This document shows, piece after piece, positions 17,858-26,326 of a stretch of DNA of 46,149 bases. The notes under the pieces were generated by a model. The model was not told the origin of the DNA. It worked only from the letters and a program-made list of their open reading frames with translations, and searched no databases. The stretch spans positions 1 to 46,149 of the forward strand of contig JAXMOZ010000018.1 of the NCBI GenBank assembly GCA_034382075.1. Reading direction: 5' to 3'. How positions within the stretch are numbered: the first letter of the stretch is position 1; the number at the start of each line of letters is the position of its first letter. The position numbers and the translations under genes were made by a program. Source of the stretch: JAEULH01 sp034382075 (GTDB lineage: Bacteria > Pseudomonadota > Alphaproteobacteria > Rhodospirillales > Defluviicoccaceae).

Positions 17858-18171
17858 TTTTTCGGATCTCCAGAACAAGTTCGGTCCCAAGTCGCCGGCC
17901 GTTCATCGCCTCCCTGAGCGCTAGTGCGCCGACGCCCCCCGTTCCTTTCGATCCTTACGCAGGTTTCGTGCCAAGCTGCCTATCCCCGCATGACCGGCAC
18001 GTTTCGCCGCAAGGTCGATGCTTGACCTAGCAATCGTTATCGCGATTGACAAGCAGTATAATTCGCCCGGTGCTCATGCGCGGATGCGCGAGCCCGGAGG
18101 GCCACCTTTGGCAGGCTCGCCGAATGACCCGTTCGCCTGTCGGCTGTCGGGCGCCGCTGGGAACGCGGCGG
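17858..18171. other. Intergenic space between the XRE gene and phaR, with a CAATCG/CGATTG palindrome
   Basis: No gene is supported in this 314-nt stretch. CAATCG-N6-CGATTG, a perfect inverted repeat, lies at 18031-18048 within a locally A+T-rich patch (about 18022-18065). It lies upstream of the XRE gene and downstream of phaR, so it most likely concerns the XRE gene. No terminator hairpin with a T-run was found for phaR. Confidence 0.4.
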
Positions 18172-18936
18172 CTACGGGCCGCCGGCGCGCACGCGCCTGA
18201 CCCCCTGTTGCCCGGCTTCACGGCTCTTCTGCTGGACCGGGGCTTCGTTGTTGTTGTGCGTTTCCGCCGCCGGCGCGTCCTTGTCCGGCCGAGGACCCTG
18301 ATCGCTTCGCTCCTCTCGCTGCGAGACCAGTTCGTCGAGCTGGCGCTGCATCTCGTTGAGCCTGGAGCGCAACTCCTCGATCTGTTTCTCGGCCGGCGGC
18401 GCGGCGGCTGCTGCCGGCGCTTCCTTCTCCTCGGCGGCGTCGTGGTCGGCGTCGGCGTCGGCATAGAAGGGGCTGAACATCTTCACCGCGCGTTCGAACA
18501 TGGCGAGTTGCTGCTTGCTCATTTCCTCGAAGGAGGTGAACGGATTGAGGCCGTCGAAGGCGCCGGCCATGTACTCGCGCATCTGCTCCTGGTTGCGCGA
18601 GAACGCCTGCATGCTCTGCTCCAGATAGCGCGGGACCACGACCTGCAGGCTGTCGCCATAGAAGCTGATGAGGTTCCGCAGGAAGCTCACCGGCAGCATG
18701 CTGTGGCCCTTGGCTTCCTCCTCGACGATGATGTGCGTCAGCACCGAGCGGGTGATGTCGTCGCCGCTGCGGGCGTCGTACACCGCGAAGTCCGCGCCGG
18801 CCTTGACCAGGTTGGCGAGGTAGTCGAGCGTCACGTAGCAGCTGGTGGCGGTGTTGTAGAGCCGCCGGTTGGCGTACTTCTTGATGGTGATCTTGGCAGA
18901 CGCGTCAGCCGGAGCCGCGTCGTTGGTTTCGCTCAT
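18172..18936 (-). CDS. phaR: Polyhydroxyalkanoate synthesis repressor PhaR
   Basis: PhaR binds PHA granules and DNA and represses phasin and PHA genes until polymer forms. The N-terminal domain (ITIKKYANRRLYNTATSCYV, YLANLVKAGADFAVYDARSG) is the diagnostic PHB/PHA accumulation regulator DNA-binding domain. The PHB_acc repeat region follows (SFYGDSLQVVVPRYLEQSM). At 254 residues it is longer than typical, because of a charged coiled-coil-like tail (KQIEELRSRLNEMQRQLDEL) and a low-complexity end. It is divergent from phaA, the usual arrangement. Confidence 0.94.
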   Translation of the reverse strand: MSETNDAAPADASAKITIKKYANRRLYNTATSCYVTLDYLANLVKAGADFAVYDARSGDDITRSVLTHIIVEEEAKGHSMLPVSFLRNLISFYGDSLQVVVPRYLEQSMQAFSRNQEQMREYMAGAFDGLNPFTSFEEMSKQQLAMFERAVKMFSPFYADADADHDAAEEKEAPAAAAAPPAEKQIEELRSRLNEMQRQLDELVSQREERSDQGPRPDKDAPAAETHNNNEAPVQQKSREAGQQGVRRVRAGGP

Positions 18937-19007
18937 GCGCAGGTGGCCTCTGCCGGTATCTGACTTGAAGAACCTTTCCCTCAGCCTCCAGTATCCGCCA
19001 AAAGATG

Positions 19008-19049
19008 TTGCAACGCAATATGCGCGGGACAGGCTTCACGGATCGTGAA
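19008..19049. promoter_or_regulatory. Candidate operators between phaR and phaA
   Basis: Two perfect inverted repeats lie close together: TTGC-AAC-GCAA at 19008-19018 and TTCACG-GAT-CGTGAA at 19035-19049. The first resembles the TGC/GCA-rich sites reported for alphaproteobacterial PhaR and would suit autoregulation. The second would suit a separate regulator. Both are inferred from symmetry and position. Confidence 0.45.
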
Positions 19050-19192
19050 AAGCGGCCGACGGCGGGCGCATATCGAGGGGCTTCGCTGCTTGCTAAGCGG
19101 CAGGGGCCGCCCTATTCTCCCGGCCCACACTGGCAAACACAAGCCCACACGCCGTCAAGCGGTGTGATCCCGGGTGAGGAGAGGAAATCAGC

Positions 19193-20368
19193 ATGAGTGA
19201 AATTGTCATAGCTGGCGGCGCGAGGACTCCGGTCGGTCGGTTCAACGGCTCGCTCAGCAGCCTGTCGCCTGTCACGTTGGGCGAGATCGCCGTGAGGGAG
19301 GCGCTGCAGCGGGCCAAGACCGATCCCGGCGAGGTCGACGAAGTGATCATGGGCATCGTGTTGCAAGGCAACACGGGCGGCGGCCCCGCCCGCCAGGTAT
19401 GCATCAACTCCGGCATCTCCGATGCATCGACCGCTTACGCCATCAACCAGCTCTGCGCGTCCGGGATGCGCGCCCTGGCCGAAGGCTACAAGTCGCTGAA
19501 GCTCGGCGAGACCGACGTCGTCGTCGCCGGCGGCATGGAGAGCATGAGCTGGGCGCCGCACGAGGCCAACCTTCGCGGCGGCACCAAGATGGGCGAGTTC
19601 AAGATGGTCGACAGCATGCTGCGCGACGGTCTGATCGACCCGTTCCACAACTACCACATGGGCAATACCGCCGAGAACGTCGCCAAGAAGTACCAGATCA
19701 CCCGCCAGGAGCAGGACGAGTTCGCGCTCGCCTCGCAGACCAAGGCGGAAGCGGCGATCAAGGGCGGCAAGTTCAAGGACGAGATCGTCCCCGTCACCAT
19801 CAAGACCCGCAAGGGCGACACCGTCGTCGACACCGACGAGCACCCGATCTTCGGGACGACGATGGAGACGCTGGCGAAGCTTCGTCCCGCCTTCGACAAG
19901 GAAGGCACGGTGACGGCGGGCAATGCGTCCGGCATCAATGACGGCGCCGCCGCGGCCGTCCTGATGACGGCCGAGAGCGCCGCCAAGCGGGGCGTCGAGC
20001 CGCTTGCGCGGATCGTCGCCTGGGCGACCTCCGGCGTGGATCCGGCGATCATGGGCACCGGCCCGATCCCGGCCAGCCGCAGGGCGTTGGAGCGGGCAGG
20101 CTGGAGCGTGAAGGACCTCGAGCTCGTCGAGGCCAACGAAGCCTTTGCCGCTCAGGCGATCTCGGTGAACCGCGAACTGGGCTGGGATCCGGCGATCGTC
20201 AACGTCAACGGCGGCGCGATCGCGCTTGGCCATCCGATCGGCTGCTCCGGCGCCCGGATCATCCTCACGCTGGTTCACGAGATGATCAAGCGCAACGCCA
20301 AGAAGGGTCTGGCGACGGCCTGCGTCGGCGGCGGCATGGGCATCGCCATGTGCGTCGAACGCGACTAA
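19193..20368 (+). CDS. phaA: Acetyl-CoA C-acetyltransferase (beta-ketothiolase) PhaA
   Basis: PhaA condenses two acetyl-CoA to acetoacetyl-CoA, the entry step of PHB and of the ethylmalonyl-CoA route. The 391-residue thiolase has the acyl-accepting Cys88 in NQLCASGMRAL, His347 in GHPIGCSGARI and the proton-relay Cys377 in CVGGGMG. NxEAFAAQ is present as VEANEAFAAQAISV. GAGGAGAGGAA lies shortly before the ATG. It is divergent from phaR and is closed by a strong terminator. Confidence 0.96.
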   Translation: MSEIVIAGGARTPVGRFNGSLSSLSPVTLGEIAVREALQRAKTDPGEVDEVIMGIVLQGNTGGGPARQVCINSGISDASTAYAINQLCASGMRALAEGYKSLKLGETDVVVAGGMESMSWAPHEANLRGGTKMGEFKMVDSMLRDGLIDPFHNYHMGNTAENVAKKYQITRQEQDEFALASQTKAEAAIKGGKFKDEIVPVTIKTRKGDTVVDTDEHPIFGTTMETLAKLRPAFDKEGTVTAGNASGINDGAAAAVLMTAESAAKRGVEPLARIVAWATSGVDPAIMGTGPIPASRRALERAGWSVKDLELVEANEAFAAQAISVNRELGWDPAIVNVNGGAIALGHPIGCSGARIILTLVHEMIKRNAKKGLATACVGGGMGIAMCVERD

Positions 20369-20397
20369 CAGACCGCGAAGATCCAAAGGGGGATCAA

Positions 20398-20426
20398 GGG
20401 CCGCCTTCGGGCGGCCCTAACTTTTT
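20398..20426 (+). terminator. Rho-independent terminator after phaA
   Basis: The stem GGGCCGCC (20398-20405), loop TTCG and GGCGGCCC (20410-20417) form a perfect 8-bp hairpin followed by TAACTTTTT. It lies 29 nt after the phaA stop, so phaA is transcribed separately from the next gene. Confidence 0.93.
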
Positions 20427-20468
20427 CCGCCGGCGCCACAATCGCCGGCGCGGCCGCCGCATTCTCCC

Positions 20469-20517
20469 TGTGCAGGTGCACAAGGCCTTTGTTTCGCTGG
20501 CGAAAGCCGTCTAATCT
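20469..20517 (+). promoter_or_regulatory. Candidate promoter and two operator palindromes for the 3-hydroxyacyl-CoA dehydrogenase gene
   Basis: A -35-like TTGTTT (20489-20494) and -10-like TAATCT (20512-20517) are exactly 17 bp apart. The perfect palindrome TTTCGC-TG-GCGAAA (20492-20505) overlaps the -35 and spacer, and a second, TGTGCA-GG-TGCACA, lies just upstream (20469-20482). This is the layout of a repressed promoter with an upstream second site. It is inferred from sequence form only. Confidence 0.5.
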
Positions 20518-20641
20518 CGCCGGCCTGACGCAAACGAAACCTCGCTCTGGGCACGCGCGGGCAGGTCCCGCCGCCGATGCACCTCCAAGGTCTGCGGAAG
20601 GTCTGCGGCTCGCCCAGCGCTCGCACAAAAGGGGAACGGAT

Positions 20642-21538
20642 ATGGCCATCACCAACGTCGGTATCATCGGCACCGGAGCCATGGGCCTGGGCATCAGCCA
20701 GGTCTGTGCCCAGGCCGGATGCAACGTGATCGCCGTCAAGGCGACGCCCGGATCGTGGGAGAAGGCCAAGACCACCCTCGACCGCAGCCTGGGGAAGATG
20801 GTCGAGCGGGGCAAGATGCAGGCGGACGAGAAGGAGGCGATCCTCGGCCGCGTCACGTTCTCCACCGACGAGCGCGCCGTCGCCGAGTGCGAGCTCGTGG
20901 TCGAGTCGGTCATCGAGGACATCGAAACCAAGAAGGACCTGTTCCGCCGGCTGGAGTCGATCTGCCGGCCGGACGCGCTTTTGACCACCAACACCTCGAC
21001 GCTGTCGGTCACCACCATGATGTCGGTGTGCAAGCACCGCTCGCGGGTGGCGGGGCTGCACTTCTTCAACCCGGCGCCGGTGATGAAGCTGGTCGAGATC
21101 ATCCACGCCTTCGAGACCTCCGACGACACCATCCAAGCCTTGGACGCGTTCTGCCGCCGGATCGGCAAGGACCCGGTGCTGGTTCAGGACACCACCGGGT
21201 TCATCGTCAACCGGTTGCTGACCCCGTATATGCTCAACGCCATTCGGATGCTGGAGCGCGGCACCGGCACCATCGAGAGCATCGACCAGGCCATGCGCCT
21301 CGGCGCCGCCCACCCGATGGGGCCGTTCGAGCTTGCCGACTACATCGGCCTCGACGTGGTCGAGGCCATGGCCCACAACATCTTCGCCGACGTTCGCCAT
21401 GAGCATCACGCCCCGCCGCACACGCTGACCCGCCTGGTGCAGCTCGGCTATCTCGGGATGAAGACCAAGAAGGGCTTCTACGACCATTCGCAGAAGCCGA
21501 AGGTCCAGAACCCGCAACTGCTGCGCCCGGTCGTCTGA
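20642..21538 (+). CDS. hbd: 3-hydroxyacyl-CoA (3-hydroxybutyryl-CoA) dehydrogenase
   Basis: Dehydrogenase of 298 residues interconverting acetoacetyl-CoA and (S)-3-hydroxybutyryl-CoA. The Rossmann loop is GIIGTGAMGLG. The active-site His is in GLHFFNPAPVMKLVE, Glu in VVESVIEDIETKK, Ser in TNTSTLS, and AHPMGPFELADYIGLD closes the site. The acidic residue usual at the end of the second beta strand (RD in clostridial Hbd) is replaced: the segment reads VIAVKATPGSW, so NADPH preference is possible. AAGGGGAACGG precedes the ATG. The (R)-specific PhaB is not seen beside phaA; an (S)-specific route, as described for Rhodospirillum rubrum PHB, would fit. Confidence 0.9.
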   Translation: MAITNVGIIGTGAMGLGISQVCAQAGCNVIAVKATPGSWEKAKTTLDRSLGKMVERGKMQADEKEAILGRVTFSTDERAVAECELVVESVIEDIETKKDLFRRLESICRPDALLTTNTSTLSVTTMMSVCKHRSRVAGLHFFNPAPVMKLVEIIHAFETSDDTIQALDAFCRRIGKDPVLVQDTTGFIVNRLLTPYMLNAIRMLERGTGTIESIDQAMRLGAAHPMGPFELADYIGLDVVEAMAHNIFADVRHEHHAPPHTLTRLVQLGYLGMKTKKGFYDHSQKPKVQNPQLLRPVV

Positions 21539-21553
21539 GCCAACAGGGCGGCG

Positions 21554-22495
21554 GTGCCGGGGGTGCCGCCGCCCGCCCCGTCTTCGGCCGAAGGGCCGGA
21601 GGCGACTGCATCGCGCCGCGCCAAGGTTCGCGCGGCCACGGCGATCGGCGGGACGACCATCCTCCTCTGGTCGACCCTCGCCGTCCTTACGACATTGTCG
21701 GGATCGGTTCCCCCCCTCCAGCTCGCGGCCATGGCCTTTGCGCTGGCGTCTTCGCTCGCCATCGGCAAGTGGCTGGCTTTGGGCGAGCCGGTTCTGGCCC
21801 ACCTCCGCTGGCCGAAGCAGGTTTGGCTCCTCGGGGTCGGCGGCCTGTTCGGCTATCACGCGCTCTACTTCCTCGCGCTCCGCACCGCCCCGGCGGTGGA
21901 GGCGAGCCTGATCAACTACCTTTGGCCGCTGCTCATCGTCCTCTTCTCGGCGCTCCTTCCCGGCCACCGGCTGCGCTGGTGGCACGTGGCCGGGGCCGTT
22001 GCCGGCTTTGCCGGAACCGGGATCCTGGTCGGCTACGGCGGGGGAGGCGGCTTCGCCTTCCGCAGCCAGCACCTGCCGGGCTACCTCGCGGCGTTCGCCG
22101 CCGCCCTTGCCTGGGCCGGCTATTCCGTCCTCAGCCGCCGCTACGCGCACGTGCCGACCGACGCCGTCGGCGGCTTCTGCGCCGCAACGGCGCTGCTCGC
22201 CGCCCTGGGCCACGTGCTCTTCGAGGAGACGGTCTGGCCCGCGGGCGGTGAGTGGCTGGCCGTCGTCGCCATGGGCTTGGGCCCCGTCGGGGTCGCCTTC
22301 TTCACCTGGGATTACGGCGTCAAGCATGGCGACATCCGCGCTCTGGGCGTTGCCGCCTATGCGACGCCGCTGCTCTCGACGCTGCTGCTGGTCGGAGCCG
22401 GCCAGGCCCGGCTGACGCCGGCGCTGGCGGGCGCCTGCGCCCTGATCGTGGGCGGCGCGATCGTTGCCGCCCGCGAGGTGATCGCCGGCAGATAA
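21554..22495 (+). CDS. EamA/DMT-family transporter, YddG-like
   Basis: Inner-membrane exporter of 313 residues with about ten hydrophobic segments in two EamA repeats. The first starts AIGGTTILLWSTLAVLTTL and the second PGYLAAFAAALAWAGYSVL. The INYLWPLLIVLFSALLPG block recalls YddG, the aromatic amino acid exporter, but the substrate is not settled. The GTG at 21554 lies 15 nt after the hbd stop, so co-transcription is likely. The first 25 residues are polar and may not all be translated. Confidence 0.85.
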   Translation: MPGVPPPAPSSAEGPEATASRRAKVRAATAIGGTTILLWSTLAVLTTLSGSVPPLQLAAMAFALASSLAIGKWLALGEPVLAHLRWPKQVWLLGVGGLFGYHALYFLALRTAPAVEASLINYLWPLLIVLFSALLPGHRLRWWHVAGAVAGFAGTGILVGYGGGGGFAFRSQHLPGYLAAFAAALAWAGYSVLSRRYAHVPTDAVGGFCAATALLAALGHVLFEETVWPAGGEWLAVVAMGLGPVGVAFFTWDYGVKHGDIRALGVAAYATPLLSTLLLVGAGQARLTPALAGACALIVGGAIVAAREVIAGR

Positions 22496-22605
22496 GGCGC
22501 AAGCGGAGCCGTGCCCGGAACACTCGCCCCGCGCCCTCGTTAATCGGTGGACGCGGCGGATGGGCCGCGGTGCTCCGTCAACCTCAGGCGCAGTGGAGAA
22601 GTTTC

Positions 22606-24576
22606 ATGGCACGTTTGGCGGTGCGCGCGGTCGGCTTCCTGCTGGCCGCCATCGTGGCGCTCATCGCCCTCGCCGTCGCGGCGGTCGTGGTCATCTCGGT
22701 GTTCGTCGGCTGGGGCGCGTTCAAGGAGCCGCTGGCCAACGCCGTCAGCGGCGCCATCGGCCGCAAGTTCGCCATCAACGGCCCGCTCGACGTCGACCTC
22801 GGCCGGGTCACCCGGGTGCACATGAGCGGCGTCACCCTGGAGAACGCCGACTGGGCCAAGCAGCCGGAGAACATGGTCGAGATCAAGGCCGTCGACGTCG
22901 GCATCGACGTGTTCGCCCTGCTCAAGGGCGACATCGTCGTCGATGCCCTGCACGTCGACACGCCCAAGGTGAGCTTGACGAAGAACCAGGCCGGCGAAGC
23001 CAACTGGCAGTTCGCCGGGAAGCAGGAAGAAGAGCCGGCGCCGCCCGCGGAGCGGCAGGATCTGCCCATCGTCCGCGACCTCACCGTCAAGGACGCGGCT
23101 TTGGACTATGAGGACCGGAAGAGCGGCAACGAAGTCAGCCTGACCCTGGCCACGCTTGCCGGGGCATCGACGCCGGACGGGGTGCGGGTGAGCGGCGAGG
23201 GAACGTACCAGGACCAGCCGCTGGCCCTCGACGTCGAAGCCGGCTCGCTGGATGCGCTGCGCAGCGAGGGCGAGGCCTATCCAATCAACATCGACATCGC
23301 CAGCGAGGCGATCTCGGCCAAGGTCGAGGGCACCGTCAGCCAGCCGCAGACCCTCCAGGGGCTCGACGTCCAGTTCGCGGTCAAGGGCAACAACCTGGCC
23401 GACCTCTACACCCTTGCGGGCGTGCCGGTGCCGCCGTCGCCGCCCTATAGCCTGAAGGGCCAGTTGACCCGCGACGGCAGCGCCTTCAAGCTCGCCGACT
23501 TCGCCGGCAAGCTGGGGGAGAGCGATCTCAGCGGCACCGCCGCGGTCGATACCGGCGGCGAGCGGCTGAAGGCGACGGCCGACCTCGTGTCGCACAAGTT
23601 CGACTTCGACGACATCGCCGTGCTCATGGGCGGCAAGCGCGAGGAGGAGAAGCAGGCCGAGGCGCAACGCGAGGCCAAAGGCGAGCCCACCAGCGGCAAG
23701 GTGTTGCCGGACAAGCCCATCAACCTCTCGGCGCTGCGGGAAATCGACGCCGACGTCCGCATCAAGGCGGGGCAGGTGCTGCTTCCGGGCGTGCCGATCG
23801 ACGGGTTGGAGGGCGAGGTCACCCTGGACGCCGGCGTGCTGCGCCTGAGCCCGATGACGGTGGAGATCGGCCAAGGCACCATCAACACCTTCATGACCCT
23901 GGACGGTACCGTGCAGCCGGCGCGCGCCGACATCGACACCCGGATCAGCCGCGTCGATCTGAAGCGGCTGTTGAGCAAGAGCCCCTTCGCCCAGGAAAGC
24001 GCCGGCCACCTCGGCGGCCGCGCCAAGCTCGCCACCACCGGCAACTCCGTCGCCGAGATCCTGGGCTCGGCCACCGGCGACCTGTTCGTGGTCATGTCCG
24101 GCGGGCGGATCAGCCACCTGCTCATCGAGCTCGCCGGCCTGGACATCGCCCAGAGCCTCGGCGTCGCCGTCAGCGGCGACAAGCCGATCCCGATCCGCTG
24201 CATGATCGGCGACTTCAAGGCCAACGACGGCGTCTTCGCGGTGAAGACCATGGTGTTCGACACCACCGACACCAAGATCGTCGGCGAGGGCCAGATCGAC
24301 ATGGGCGAGGAAACGCTGAACCTGCGGCTGGTGCCTTACCCGAAAGACTTCAGCCCGCTCAGCATGCGAACCCCGCTTGCCGTTCAGGGGACGCTGGGCA
24401 ACCCGCAGGCGATGACCGACCCGATCGGGATCGGCGTCGAGGGGACGGTGAAGAAGGTCGTCAACGCCGTGCTGACCCCCATCGTCGGCTTGGCCCCGCC
24501 GATCGACGAGGGCGTGGGCGAGGACAGCGACTGCGCCCAGCTCATCGCCGATGCCAAGCAGGCAGGCGCCGACTAA
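22606..24576 (+). CDS. AsmA-family envelope protein
   Basis: The 656-residue protein has one N-terminal membrane anchor (about residues 7-35). A periplasmic AsmA domain follows: IGRKFAINGPLDVDLGRVTR, LENADWAKQPENMVEI, and DIVVDALHVDTPKVSL. The AsmA_2-like C-terminal part has GHLGGRAKLATTGNSVAEIL, GDLFVVMSGGRISHLLIEL and PLAVQGTLGNPQAMTDP. AsmA-like proteins are proposed bridges for phospholipid transport to the outer membrane. GGAGAAG lies 5 nt before the ATG; the longer open frame upstream is a shadow of the exporter gene. Confidence 0.88.
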   Translation: MARLAVRAVGFLLAAIVALIALAVAAVVVISVFVGWGAFKEPLANAVSGAIGRKFAINGPLDVDLGRVTRVHMSGVTLENADWAKQPENMVEIKAVDVGIDVFALLKGDIVVDALHVDTPKVSLTKNQAGEANWQFAGKQEEEPAPPAERQDLPIVRDLTVKDAALDYEDRKSGNEVSLTLATLAGASTPDGVRVSGEGTYQDQPLALDVEAGSLDALRSEGEAYPINIDIASEAISAKVEGTVSQPQTLQGLDVQFAVKGNNLADLYTLAGVPVPPSPPYSLKGQLTRDGSAFKLADFAGKLGESDLSGTAAVDTGGERLKATADLVSHKFDFDDIAVLMGGKREEEKQAEAQREAKGEPTSGKVLPDKPINLSALREIDADVRIKAGQVLLPGVPIDGLEGEVTLDAGVLRLSPMTVEIGQGTINTFMTLDGTVQPARADIDTRISRVDLKRLLSKSPFAQESAGHLGGRAKLATTGNSVAEILGSATGDLFVVMSGGRISHLLIELAGLDIAQSLGVAVSGDKPIPIRCMIGDFKANDGVFAVKTMVFDTTDTKIVGEGQIDMGEETLNLRLVPYPKDFSPLSMRTPLAVQGTLGNPQAMTDPIGIGVEGTVKKVVNAVLTPIVGLAPPIDEGVGEDSDCAQLIADAKQAGAD

Positions 24577-24687
24577 GGGCACTGGCCGGGAGCGCTGACG
24601 GAGGTCCTGCTCGGCGGTACCCCATTACGACGATTGTCCCGACCCCTCCGCTCGATCTATCTGGGTGGAGCGAGACGGAGGCCGGCG

Positions 24688-24927
24688 ATGAAGACGCTTG
24701 GAACGTTCGAGGCAAAGACGCACCTCTCGACCCTGCTGGAACAGGTGGAGCGGGGCGAAGAGATCACGATCACCAGGCATGGCAAGGCGATCGCCCGCCT
24801 CGTCCCGGTGGGTGCGATCAGCAGCGACGGGCTCGGCGACACGGTGGCGCGGCTGAAGGCCTTCCGGCGCGGCCGGCGGCTCGGCGACGGTTCCGCGAAA
24901 GCACTGATCGAAGACCGGCCTCGTTGA
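24688..24927 (+). CDS. Type II antitoxin, Phd/YefM family
   Basis: Small DNA-binding antitoxin of 79 residues. MKTLGTFEAKTHLSTLLEQV, GEEITITRHGKAIARLVPVG is the classic Phd/YefM domain. The C-terminal part (AVARLKAFRRGRRLGDGSAK-like) would normally bind a VapC toxin. GGAG lies 8 nt before the ATG. The stop overlaps a TTG (24924) that opens a toxin-like MTGFVIE, but no full toxin follows, so this is an orphan antitoxin. Confidence 0.85.
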   Translation: MKTLGTFEAKTHLSTLLEQVERGEEITITRHGKAIARLVPVGAISSDGLGDTVARLKAFRRGRRLGDGSAKALIEDRPR

Positions 24928-24947
24928 CCGGGTTCGTCATCGAGCTA
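24924..24947 (+). pseudogene. Remnant of a VapC-type toxin gene (N-terminal codons only)
   Basis: A TTGA overlap with the antitoxin stop opens MTGFVIELS, close to the MTGFVxDxS opening of VapC PIN-domain toxins, with the first catalytic Asp replaced by Glu. After about eight codons the frame shows no PIN residues and runs antisense into the glycosyltransferase gene. A truncated toxin is the simplest reading; the short length limits certainty. Confidence 0.4.
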
Positions 24948-26002
24948 TCGACGCTGGCCGCGCCGGCGCCGAAGCAGGGCTTCGATCCACTGCGGCCGCT
25001 CGAACACGACGAAGCGCCAGCCAATGAGGGGCGTCGCCATCTGCTTGGGCAGCAACGCCACGGCGGCGATCCAGGCGCCGCGGAAAAGCTTTGCCGCAGG
25101 CTGTACGTGGAGGTGGCGCAGGCGCGCAGCGCCGGCCAGAACAGAGCGAGCGGCCCGGCATCCGGGGCGCTCTGCGGGTCGAGCTTGGCGGCCGCCAGCC
25201 TGCACTCGAAGACCGGAAGCGCACGCTGGCGAGCCGCGTCGGGGTCGAAGTCGATGCCCCACACCTGGCAGCGCTGCTGCAGGTAGGCGAGCTTCAAATC
25301 GAACTTATCGATCGTCCGAACGAACCGGCGATGCGACACGGTGAGATGCCCGGTGACGTTCGAGGCGTGGATCCGGTAGCACCCCAGCGGCTCCCTTAGC
25401 GTCAACACCTCGCCATAAAAGGCCGCATTGACCTCCATGGCCGCATCCATCGCCATCCGTTTTTCGGCCGGCATCTCGAAGCCGTTGTCCTGTTCGACCT
25501 TCTCGAGCATCCACTTGGCGTAGGCGTTGCCGCTTCCCTGCGCTGCCGGGGACGATCCCGTCCGCAACAGCTCGCTGCGGATGGTTTTCGTGTCGAGGTG
25601 GTCGGGATACTTCGGCGAAAAATGGTCGAGAGGCCGGCCCGCGTCGTCGATCGTCTGCAGGCAGAACTGCACCCTGGCCGTGGTTGCGGCGAAGGTGGCG
25701 GCGAGCCGGGCCGCCGCATGCGGCAGCATCAGATCATCGGAATCAAGAAAAACCACGACCGGATGGCGGGCCAGCGGCCAAGCGCGACACAGAGCCGATA
25801 CTTGTCCTATGTTCTCTTCCAGGAGCAGGATCCGTGCCCGATCAGCATGAGACGAGATTATCTTGCTCGAATCATCCGTCGATCCGTCATCGACGACAAT
25901 GATCTCGACAAGAGGATGGTCCTGCTCCAGCCCGCTCTTGATCGCTTCGCCCACGAATCGGGACATATTGTAGTTCACGATAATGATGCTGACACCAAGC
26001 AA
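24945..26002 (-). pseudogene. Family 2 glycosyltransferase with a probable frameshift near its 3' end
   Basis: A GT-A glycosyltransferase: GVSIIIVNYNMSRFVGEAI, EIIVVDDGSTDDSSKII, ENIGQVSALCRAW and the metal-binding VVFLDSDDLMLPHAA. The TTG at 26002 is chosen because GGAG lies 7 nt before it and conservation starts there; an ATG at 26098 is the alternative. In the main frame the sequence loses sense after YSLRQSF. One extra base in the run AAAA at 25084-25087 (TTTT on the coding strand) restores RGAWIAAVALLPKQMATPLI and a stop at 24945. Without it the frame runs to 24818 over the antitoxin. It is either a real mutation or a sequencing error. Acceptor unknown. Confidence 0.75.
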
Positions 26003-26326
26003 GACTGCACTCCAGATATCGGTTGCAAGGTAAGACTTGTTGGTGGGAAGGCCGGGACGTCCGGTCAGGAGACGGCAAACAGGTCGCACAAGCTTCATCC
26101 TGTCGCCGGTGGGGCTTCTACGCACTGCAATTTCCAGACCGCCGGGTACGGCTCGCCGTGCGGAGCGCGAAGCGCGGTTAAACTGCCCCTGTACTACCTT
26201 AGACCTAGCCCATCCGCGGCCGCTTGCGCAAGCGCAGACGCCCGCCGCTATGGCGAACGTAGGCACGTCGCGCGTTCGGACGCTATCAGCTCACAGCGGC
26301 GAGGATGGCCCGCGGCTGGTCCGTTC
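26003..26326. other. Intergenic space between glycosyltransferase and cyclase genes
   Basis: In this 324-nt stretch I see no supported gene, hairpin terminator or clear promoter. Its left end may code a few residues if the glycosyltransferase starts at 26098. Base composition is slightly less GC-rich than the surrounding genes. Confidence 0.5.

Noticed and set aside
18046..18062. TTGACA and TATAAT hexamers close together
   Set aside because: They match consensus promoter boxes but are only 5 bp apart, so they cannot form one sigma-70 promoter.
25080..25092. Programmed -1 frameshift site in the glycosyltransferase gene
   Set aside because: The coding-strand sequence around TTTT does not form a proper slippery heptamer (re-pairing Phe tRNA on CTT would be needed), so a simple base loss is more likely.
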